Shown here: positions 15,849 through 22,387 of the stretch, piece by piece
How positions within the stretch are numbered: the first letter of the stretch is position 1
How the letters are laid out: every line of letters begins with the position of its first letter
From: Oscillospiraceae bacterium
GTDB lineage: Bacteria > Bacillota_A > Clostridia > Oscillospirales > Oscillospiraceae
Assembly (NCBI GenBank): GCA_021771675.1
Contig: JAETOP010000035.1
Coordinates: forward strand, 1 to 31,296
DNA length: 31,296 nucleotides
Direction of reading: 5' to 3'
Notes under the pieces: generated by a model
What the model saw: the letters and a program-made list of their open reading frames with translations, nothing else
What the model was told of the DNA's origin: nothing
Database searches by the model: none
Made by a program: the position numbers and the translations under genes

Positions 15849-16613
15849 TTAACCCTTCAAAAACCCCATATATTCGTCAAACAGGTTAAAAAGCATATCC
15901 CCTGCGCATACGCTCAGCACCCCCTCGGTGCCGGGGATGGGGGTATGGGTGTACAGGTCGGCGGCCCGGGTGAGCACCAGGGCGGGAATCACGTCGTAGT
16001 CCGGGCCGAAGAGCACCTCCAGGTAGGGGACATATTTGGCGGCCTGGAGCACCTCCTCATCCTGGATGGTGTCCTTCATTTTGAATTCCAGGGCAAAGAC
16101 CCGGTTTTCGGTGATGATGAGCACGTCGGTGTAGATGCGGATGTAGCGGGAGCGCTTGATGCGCAGCTCAAAGCCGATTTCCCAATCCGGGGCGTATATC
16201 CCCCGCAAATCCTCAAACAGTGAGACAATTACGCTCCGGCAGTCCCGGAAGGAATGGAGCAGCCCCCGGGTGTCGTTCAGGTTCCGGCCGTTGCTCTGGC
16301 AGCCGGAGCGCATGGCCTGCATCCACTGCTCCTCTGACAGGGTGAGAAAATCGGAAACGCTGCCATAGTAGCCGCAGAAATTACCCAATCCCCGGTGGGG
16401 CCGGGCCTGGCGGATCAGGCCATGCCAGCGGTAATCCTCATCCTGATAGCACAGCTCTTTCAGGAAGGGAGCGCTGTAGAGGTACTGGTTGATGCGGTGC
16501 TTGTCCGCCGGGAGCAGCTTTTCCAGCTCCCGGGCCTTCACCCCATCCCGGCGGCAGATTTCGTGGTAAATCCCCCGCTCCAGCAGATCAGTCTTGTGCA
16601 GCACTTCATCCAT
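15849..16613 (-). CDS. Hypothetical protein with PD-(D/E)XK nuclease-like domain
   Basis: A 254-aa protein I cannot name. The first ~65 residues (LERGIYHEICRRDGVKARELEKLLPADKHRINQYL) look like a winged helix. Residues 149-195 form a PD-(D/E)XK-like core: Asp163 in YTDVLIIT, Glu176-x-Lys178 in FALEFKMKD, and Gln190 in VLQAAKYVPYLE, the arrangement of RecB-type nucleases. The start at 16613 is favoured because AAAGGGGG is 7 bases upstream; the ATG two codons earlier nearly touches that site. Its base composition is like the purine genes, so it seems to belong to the host. It could be a repair or restriction nuclease; no partner gene is adjacent. Confidence 0.75.
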   Translation of the reverse strand: MDEVLHKTDLLERGIYHEICRRDGVKARELEKLLPADKHRINQYLYSAPFLKELCYQDEDYRWHGLIRQARPHRGLGNFCGYYGSVSDFLTLSEEQWMQAMRSGCQSNGRNLNDTRGLLHSFRDCRSVIVSLFEDLRGIYAPDWEIGFELRIKRSRYIRIYTDVLIITENRVFALEFKMKDTIQDEEVLQAAKYVPYLEVLFGPDYDVIPALVLTRAADLYTHTPIPGTEGVLSVCAGDMLFNLFDEYMGFLKG

Positions 16614-16673
16614 TCCCATTCCCCCTTTCGACCATCATAGCATATTTTTTCGGAATGTGCATCCCTTTATTCT

Positions 16674-16755
16674 GGGGAAACTTTGAAATAAATCGTCTGC
16701 GGCTGAGCCAAAATTCCGTGCCGTCAGCCCTTTCCAATTTCATTAGAGCTTCCCC
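16674..16755. repeat. Short palindromic repeat, family A copy 1
   Basis: An 82-base element with imperfect terminal inverted repeats (GGGGAAACTTTGAAATAAAT at the left, ATTTCATTAGAGCTTCCCC at the right). The left part also resembles the repeat at 28092-28142 (AAATCGTCTGCGGCTGAG). It stands at the left edge of the AT-rich defence island. Confidence 0.65.
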
Positions 16756-16800
16756 AATGACAAAAAATTCACACACAAAAACAAAAATGTGCGTAAAATA

Positions 16801-16828
16801 TTGATTATTTGAAGCGAAGTGCTATAAT
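16801..16828 (+). promoter_or_regulatory. Promoter of the AbiE/restriction operon
   Basis: TTGATT (16801-16806), a 16-base spacer and TATAAT (16823-16828) with an extended TGC. It is the only evident promoter for the four overlapping genes. AbiEi proteins are known to repress their own promoters; no clear operator repeat was found. Confidence 0.75.
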
Positions 16829-16873
16829 AAAATACATACACAGAATTGAATTGAGTGTGCGCAATTTTTAAGA

Positions 16874-17497
16874 ATGAGAGTTGGTGAATACGTGGATATT
16901 AAAACAGTTGCAAAACAAGTCCTTGTTGAAAAGGGCGGTGTTGCCAAATCAGCGGATTTTGTTGCGGCAGGGATGCGTGCTGGCGATGTTGTCAATTTGT
17001 GCAATGCGGGATACCTTGACCGTGTCCGGCATGGTTATTATCAGCTTGTGCAGGCAGATACATCTTCTGAAGAACGGCTCCTTGCAACGTTGATCCCGGA
17101 GGGAATTGTCTGTGTAGAATCTGCGCTGTTTCACTACGGATATAGTGACTTTGCCCCTCGTAAATGGTCTATTGCTGTGCCGAGAACCATGTCCCGAACA
17201 AAGCTGGATGTAGATGCACTGGCCCTGCGGCCTTATTTTGTTCAGCCAGAGATATATGGGTTTGGAAAAGTAACCGATGACTTTGATGGGGTAATTCTTC
17301 CTGTATATGATCGGGAGCGGACAATTTGCGATTGTTTCAAATACCGTTCAAGACTGGATAACGAAATATTTAATAAGGCACTGAACGCCTATGCGAATGA
17401 CACCAGGAAGAATCTGCAAAACCTTTCCATATATGCAAAGAAACTGCGAGTGCATAAAAAAGTTACTGAACTGATGGAGGTGCTGCTGAATGGCTGA
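16874..17497 (+). CDS. abiEi: AbiEi-family antitoxin / transcriptional repressor
   Basis: This 207-aa protein is the antitoxin of the type IV AbiE toxin-antitoxin family. The N-terminal DIKTVAKQVLVEKGGVAKSADFVAAGMRAGDVVNLCNAGYLDRVRHGYYQL is the winged-helix DNA-binding domain. The C-terminal domain (KWSIAVPRTMSR...VYDRERTICDCFKYRSRLDNEIFNKALNAY) is typical of AbiEi_4-type proteins. The ribosome site for ATG 16874 is weak (TAAG); GTG 16892 is an alternative and would remove six residues. The stop overlaps the abiEii start by 8 bases. The protein seems intact although its toxin gene is broken, so it may persist as a regulator of the downstream restriction genes. That last point is inference. 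Confidence 0.88.
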   Translation: MRVGEYVDIKTVAKQVLVEKGGVAKSADFVAAGMRAGDVVNLCNAGYLDRVRHGYYQLVQADTSSEERLLATLIPEGIVCVESALFHYGYSDFAPRKWSIAVPRTMSRTKLDVDALALRPYFVQPEIYGFGKVTDDFDGVILPVYDRERTICDCFKYRSRLDNEIFNKALNAYANDTRKNLQNLSIYAKKLRVHKKVTELMEVLLNG

Positions 17498-18410
17498 TAT
17501 TGCTGCATCCGTGCTTGCACGGCTAAAAAACAAAAGTAAGGAAAGCGGAAGAAGCTGTCAGCTTTGCCTGCAACTGTTTTGCCAGGAGGAATTTCTGCGT
17601 CGGTTGGAGAAATCCAGGTATGCCGAAAACCTTGTTCTGAAAGGCGGACTGTTCATTTACTCTTTGACCAACTTTGATAGCCGAGTAACCGTGGATGTGG
17701 ATTTTCTGCTCAGGAGAGTTCCAAATACTCCGGAGCAACTAAAGAAGATGCTGAAAGAAATCATCGCCACGCCTACCGGAAATGATTTTGTGACGTTTAA
17801 AATTACGGATATAGCTCCTATCGCTGTTGCAAAGAAATATGCTGGTATTGGTGCTTCTCTGGTAGCGAGGATTAAGAACACAAAAACGCCGTTCAGCATT
17901 GATTTTGGCGTAGGAGATGTCATTGTACCGAATCAGGAAAAACGCAAAATCCCTACCTAACTGGATGACTTCGCAGCGCCTACGGTGAATACATACTCTC
18001 TGGAAACGACCATTGCAGAAAAAATCGATGCGATTCTCAGTCTGATGGAGTTCTCCAGCCGCATGAAGGACTACTACGACATCTATTACCTTGCGAATAA
18101 ATTTGACTTTGATGGTTCTGTTCTGACCGAAGCATTGAGGAAAACCTTTGAGAATCGTGGACACACTTTTACGATCGAGCAATTTGACCAGGTGATGGCT
18201 TTCGATGACGATGAAGCCATGCAGAAGAAATGGAAAGCGTTTGTCCGTAAAATCGATACAAAAACAGATGATTACAGCACCGTGCTGAAAACGATAAACG
18301 CCTTTCTGGTAAAACCGTTTGTTGCAGCAGTACAAGCAGTTGAATACGCAGGTTACTGGTCTGCAATGAATGGGAACTGGGAGCTTTGTGGAGGAATAAA
18401 AAATGATTAG
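17490..18410 (+). pseudogene. abiEii: AbiEii-family nucleotidyltransferase toxin, interrupted by in-frame TAA
   Basis: The reading frame is one unit of 306 codons with a TAA at 17958-17960 and no frameshift. The first part (156 aa) has GGLFIYS (52-58), Asp69-x-Asp71 (TVDVDF) and the third acidic site SIDFGVGD. After the stop the same frame goes on with DDFAAPTVNTYSLETTIAEKIDAI and SRMKDYYDIYYLANKFDF, which carry conserved late motifs of the AbiEii family. A CAA-to-TAA change would explain the stop, since homologues as I recall them have Gln here (PTQL). The short product lacks motifs needed for activity. Restart at GTG 17985 lacks a ribosome site. Readthrough or a sequencing error are other explanations. 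Confidence 0.85.
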
Positions 18411-20220
18411 AGCAGATATGATTTCAACGGTTGGCAGGGCATATCTAACAAGCAACATAGAGAATGATGAATATAGTTATCCGAAGGCATTTGCTGTGGC
18501 TTCGCTGACTTTTGCTCCCATTCAAAATAGTGCAGGACGCAAATTTGAAAAGCTGGATATTCGTTTTGTGAAAGACAATATATCTGTTCTTATCGAAACA
18601 AAGCAGAACTTTACCAAAGCAGATGAGGAACAGTTATCTGCATACGTTGAATACGAAAAGGCGCTCACCGGCAATAAAATTATTGCAATACTTGCTAATA
18701 CGGCAAATGATAATGTCAGGGTGTGGCGTGGCGTTATATCTGACGGTGATCTGATGCCGAAAGAAACAGCACTTCGCACGATGGATGAATACGTTGACTT
18801 TTATACATCAAAGATTAACGATAAAGAAAAGGTGATGCAGAACACCTATAAGCTCAATGAGATGCTGCATCGCCACAGCATTCCCGAAAAACTTCGCAGT
18901 CAGTTTGTCGGAACATGCCTGCTTGCCTTGAAAAATGGCCTTGACTATTCTACTCCTTCATTGACTGCTGCACAAATAAGAACCCGAATTAAAGAGGTTT
19001 TGGAGGATTTACTCAATGCGGATATAAATAAGGCTGAAAAGCTGGCATTGCTCAATAGAAATGTTCTCGGCGATCAGTATGTCAGACAGCTTTCCATTGC
19101 TGCTTTCAGGGAAATATTAAAGTTTATCGAAAATAATATTTTACCGTTTATCAATGACAAAAGCACCTCTGGACAAGATTTGTTGAATTTATTCTTTGTA
19201 ACCTTCAATAAATACGTAGGCAAGTCGGATAAGAACCAAGCCTTTACACCAGACCATATTACAGATTTTATGGCAAAAATAACAGGCGTAAATAAGCACT
19301 CAGTTGTTCTCGATCCTTGTTGCGGAAGTGGTTCGTTTTTGGTAAGGGCAATGACACAGGCTTTGGATGACTGTGCAACCGCTGCCGAGCAGGAGGAAGT
19401 GAAAAAGCGCCAAATTTTCGGCATTGAGTTTGACGAAAATATATATGGACTTGCAACAACAAATATGCTCATCCATTCAGACGGTAATTCAAATATTCGT
19501 CAAGGAAGCTGCTTTGCGCTGGCTGACTGGATTAAAGAAGCAAAGCCGAATGTAATTCTAATGAATCCCCCATACAATGGGCAGCGTATCCATTTACCTG
19601 CAAATTATGTAAGTACTTGGGGCAGGGACAAAAAAGAAGATCCGTCAAAAGGATTGTTCTTCGTAAAATACATCGCTGATACGCTTAATTCGATTAACCA
19701 TCAGGCAAAACTGGCGGTACTGCTTCCTGTCGCCTGTGCTATTGGAACCAGTGGAGAAATTGCACGACTGAAAAGAGAAATTCTTGCTGAGAACACCTTG
19801 GATGCTGTTTTTACATTGCCAAGTGATATTTTTCATCCTGGAGCCAGCGCATCTGCTTGTTGTATGGTTTTCAAAATAGGAATAAAGCATAGTGATATTT
19901 CAAATCCTGATACATTCTTTGGCTATTGTCGAGATGATGGCTTCAAAAAGAAGAAAAACCTTGGCCGTGTAGAGCAAGTCGATTCAACTTCTGGAAAAAG
20001 CAAATGGTTGGAAATTGAAAAACGATGGATTGAACTTTATCGTAATCGCAAAGCCGAGCCGGGTGAATCTGCAATACATAAAGTCAACGGTGATGACGAG
20101 TGGCTGTGCGAGGCTTATATGAAAACTGACTATACGAAGTTAACGGAACAAGACTTCCAGCAAACAATAAACGAGTATCTTGCCTATCTTGTAAAGAAAG
20201 GGCACATTTATGAATCTTAA
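18403..20220 (+). CDS. BcgI-A-like fusion: PD-(D/E)XK nuclease plus N6-adenine methyltransferase
   Basis: A 605-aa protein with both restriction and modification parts. Residues 45-70 form an HsdR-N-like nuclease site (Asp52, Glu65-Thr-Lys67 in LIETKQNF). A helical linker follows, then an HsdM-like methyltransferase: FTPDH (281-285), SAM-binding DPCCGSGSF (304-312) and catalytic NPPY (388-391). There is no helicase domain, so it is not type I. The size and order match BcgI-A (637 aa), whose enzymes cut on both sides of a bipartite site and methylate adenine. It overlaps abiEii by 8 bases and the specificity gene by 11. A type IIG/IIC-like enzyme with separate S subunit is the near alternative. 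Confidence 0.88.
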   Translation: MIRADMISTVGRAYLTSNIENDEYSYPKAFAVASLTFAPIQNSAGRKFEKLDIRFVKDNISVLIETKQNFTKADEEQLSAYVEYEKALTGNKIIAILANTANDNVRVWRGVISDGDLMPKETALRTMDEYVDFYTSKINDKEKVMQNTYKLNEMLHRHSIPEKLRSQFVGTCLLALKNGLDYSTPSLTAAQIRTRIKEVLEDLLNADINKAEKLALLNRNVLGDQYVRQLSIAAFREILKFIENNILPFINDKSTSGQDLLNLFFVTFNKYVGKSDKNQAFTPDHITDFMAKITGVNKHSVVLDPCCGSGSFLVRAMTQALDDCATAAEQEEVKKRQIFGIEFDENIYGLATTNMLIHSDGNSNIRQGSCFALADWIKEAKPNVILMNPPYNGQRIHLPANYVSTWGRDKKEDPSKGLFFVKYIADTLNSINHQAKLAVLLPVACAIGTSGEIARLKREILAENTLDAVFTLPSDIFHPGASASACCMVFKIGIKHSDISNPDTFFGYCRDDGFKKKKNLGRVEQVDSTSGKSKWLEIEKRWIELYRNRKAEPGESAIHKVNGDDEWLCEAYMKTDYTKLTEQDFQQTINEYLAYLVKKGHIYES

Positions 20221-21223
20221 TATTACGAAATGGAAAGATTTTTACCTTTCTGATATTTTTACAACGATGGAGCCTGGCAAAGTGTCGCAAGCTTTTCAAT
20301 TAGAAGAGGGAACAGACATTCCATATTTGGGTGCAAAAAAAGATGATAATGGGATAATGGGGTGGTGCACAGCAAATGAGGAACTGAAAAGCAAAGGAAA
20401 TTGCGTTGTACTTATTTGTGATGGTCAAGGATCAGTTGGTTTAGCAAATTATATGGAATCAGATTTTTTGGGAACTGTTAACTTGATGCTCTGCTATAAT
20501 GAATGTCACCTCAATCAATTTACAGGCCTTTTTTTAGCAACAGTTATTTCTAAAGAACGCCCCAAATACTCTTTCGGGCGAAAATGGAAAACACATTTAA
20601 GCGATACAATAATCAAGCTTCCTCAGACGCCAACAGGGAATCCTGATTGGGAATTCATGGAGAAATACATTAAATCCCTGAACTACAAGCCATTATCAAC
20701 TGTTAACCGAGAGGGCAAATCGCTTGCACTTGTTGTTGAGACATGGAAAGACTTTAAAGTAAATGAATTGTTTGAAGTAAAATATGGTATAAACATGGAG
20801 CTCAACACTTGCGTTGAAACTGAGCCGGGCGATACCGATGCGATCAATTTTGTTGCTCGTACAGAATCCGACAATGGGATTAGCGCACGTGTTAAGCGTG
20901 TTGAAGGGAAAGAACCTCAACCTGCTGGATTAATCACTTGTGCAGGTGGAGGAAGTGTTCTATCCACTTTTTTGCAAGAGGAACCATTTTATAGCGGTCG
21001 AGATTTATATCTGCTTATACCATTACAGCCCATGAGTAAACTTGTAAAATTGTTTTGCATAACTGTTCTTAAGGCAAACAAGTATCGTTACAGCTATGGT
21101 AGACAAGCAAACATTACTTTACCCAATTTGGAATTGATGTTGCCTGTAAATGAAGAGGGCTCTCCGGATTTTGCTTTTATGGAAAACTATATGAGATCTT
21201 TACCATATGGAGATAGAATATAG
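20210..21223 (+). CDS. Two-domain specificity (S) subunit, BcgI-B-like
   Basis: A 337-aa HsdS-type protein made of two related halves. Each half begins WKDF(Y/K)(L/V)xx(I/L)F (residues 8-17 and about 185-194) and ends in a repeat of the type GxPD(W/F)xFMExYxxSL (about 144-157 and 322-335). Each half is one target-recognition domain, so the enzyme should recognise a split site. BcgI-B is 341 aa, very near in length. The gene starts inside the end of the nuclease-methyltransferase gene. The recognition sequence cannot be read from the protein. The stop is one base before the phosphatase start codon. Confidence 0.88.
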   Translation: MNLNITKWKDFYLSDIFTTMEPGKVSQAFQLEEGTDIPYLGAKKDDNGIMGWCTANEELKSKGNCVVLICDGQGSVGLANYMESDFLGTVNLMLCYNECHLNQFTGLFLATVISKERPKYSFGRKWKTHLSDTIIKLPQTPTGNPDWEFMEKYIKSLNYKPLSTVNREGKSLALVVETWKDFKVNELFEVKYGINMELNTCVETEPGDTDAINFVARTESDNGISARVKRVEGKEPQPAGLITCAGGGSVLSTFLQEEPFYSGRDLYLLIPLQPMSKLVKLFCITVLKANKYRYSYGRQANITLPNLELMLPVNEEGSPDFAFMENYMRSLPYGDRI

Positions 21224-21224
21224 G

Positions 21225-21656
21225 ATGATAAAAATACTTTTCGTCTGCCACGGCAATATCTGCCGCAGTCCTATGGGGGAGTACATCTTAAAAGACATGG
21301 TGCGCAGGGCAGGGGTGGCTGAGGAATTTGAGATTGATTCGGCGGCGGTGAGTCGGGAGGAGATCGGAAATGGCGTGTATCCCCCGGCCCGGCGGGAGCT
21401 GGAGGCCCATGGGGTCTTCTGCGGGGATCACCGGGCCAGACAGGTAAATATGGAGGACTACCGGCATTTTGACCGGATTTACTACATGGACGCCAGCAAC
21501 GCCCGGTACCTATCCCGGCTGCTGCCCGGAAATCCGGAGAAGATTCGGCCGCTGCTTGCCCGGGATGTGGCGGACCCCTGGTACACCGGCGACTTCTGCC
21601 GAACCTGGGAGGATCTGGTGGAGGGCTGCGAGAAAATTCTGGAGGAATGGAAATGA
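21225..21656 (+). CDS. Low-molecular-weight protein tyrosine phosphatase
   Basis: A 143-aa phosphatase with the P-loop C8-HGNIC-R14-SP at the N-terminus and the general acid Asp117 in DPWYTGDF, as in the family. The start at 21225 (MIKILFVCHGN) lies one base after the S-subunit stop and has GGAG 12 bases upstream. A longer frame from 21207 would overlap the S gene by 17 bases. Base composition changes abruptly at this point from AT-rich to GC-rich, so the gene belongs to the host and its native promoter seems to have been replaced by the island. Substrates in Clostridia are often BY-kinases or arginine-phosphorylated proteins; none is indicated here. Confidence 0.93.
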   Translation: MIKILFVCHGNICRSPMGEYILKDMVRRAGVAEEFEIDSAAVSREEIGNGVYPPARRELEAHGVFCGDHRARQVNMEDYRHFDRIYYMDASNARYLSRLLPGNPEKIRPLLARDVADPWYTGDFCRTWEDLVEGCEKILEEWK

Positions 21657-22192
21657 ATCAGGAAATGCTGGAGCAGGGGCTGTCTCAGCTGCCTCTTTAT
21701 ACCTATTTTACCATTGACCCCGGGGAGCTGGAATTCTCGGAGCGGGTGCGCTGGATTTGCCGGAACGACTGCGCCCAGTACGGCAAATCCTGGGCCTGCC
21801 CTCCGGGGGTAGGGACGGTGGAGCAGTGCCGGGCCCACTGCCTGAGCTATAACCGGTGCCTGGTGATCTCCACGGTGACGGAGGTGGAGGACATCGCCGA
21901 CATCGGCAAGACCCTGGAAACCCGGGAGAATCACGAGCAGATCACCGACCAGGTGGCGGCGCTGATGCGCCAGTGCGGGGCGGAGCCCTTCGTGCTGTCC
22001 ACCGAGTCCTGCGCCATCTGCCCCCGGTGCGCCATCCTGGATGGGGAGCAGTGCCGGTTCCCGGAACGAATGCACCCCTGTGTGGAGAGCCAAGGCATCA
22101 ATGTGATTCCAACCCTGGAGCGCAACGGACTGGAATTCCAATACGGCGGGAATATTGTGACCTGGATTTCCATGCTGCTGTATCGGCAGTAG
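21653..22192 (+). CDS. DUF2284 family cysteine-rich (metal-binding) protein
   Basis: A 179-aa protein with two cysteine clusters: CRNDCAQYGKSWACPPGVGTVEQC near residues 37-60 and CAICPRCAILDGEQC with MHPCVE near 118-141. This pattern is that of DUF2284 proteins, which probably bind a metal or Fe-S cluster; the function is unknown. GGAGG stands 7 bases before the start at 21653. The start overlaps the phosphatase stop as ATGA, so the two genes form a coupled pair. There is no clear terminator after it. Confidence 0.85.
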   Translation: MNQEMLEQGLSQLPLYTYFTIDPGELEFSERVRWICRNDCAQYGKSWACPPGVGTVEQCRAHCLSYNRCLVISTVTEVEDIADIGKTLETRENHEQITDQVAALMRQCGAEPFVLSTESCAICPRCAILDGEQCRFPERMHPCVESQGINVIPTLERNGLEFQYGGNIVTWISMLLYRQ

Positions 22193-22274
22193 AATATTTG
22201 TGATAATCACCAAGGATTGAATCTGTTGCAAATGACAATTTATTGAAAATTGTGAAATTTTTTCCTAAAAATAT

Positions 22275-22303
22275 TTGCTTTTTTTAATTTGCTGTGGTAT
22301 ACT
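22275..22303 (+). promoter_or_regulatory. Promoter of ppdK
   Basis: TTGCTT (22275-22280), a 17-base spacer and TATACT (22298-22303) behind an A/T-rich tract. A leader of about 78 bases follows and holds a small hairpin (AAAGCG 22344-22349 with CGCTTT 22359-22364) before the ribosome site GAAAGGGG (22372-22379). Confidence 0.78.
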
Positions 22304-22387
22304 ATGTGAGCGTTAATCGTTGTAAAAGAAAAATGCAAAGAAAAAAGCGGAATTGGAACGCTTTGAAATCTGAAAGGGGTATCATTC

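Larger units (their letters stand above)
16756..21224 (+). other. Defence island: AbiE remnant plus BcgI-like restriction system
   Basis: Four plus-strand genes with overlapping ends (8, 8 and 11 bases) and one promoter. They are clearly AT-richer than the genes on both sides. The order is AbiEi, AbiEii (interrupted), nuclease-methyltransferase fusion, specificity subunit. The island ends one base before the start codon of a GC-rich phosphatase gene. It was probably acquired as one unit. Confidence 0.75.

Noticed and set aside
17961..18410. The second half of AbiEii as a separate gene starting at GTG 17985
   Set aside because: No ribosome site precedes it, it is in the same frame as the first half, and it starts in the middle of a conserved domain.
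18403..21223. Complete type I restriction system
   Set aside because: No HsdR helicase is present, and the nuclease site is fused to the methyltransferase, which fits a BcgI-like type IIB system better.
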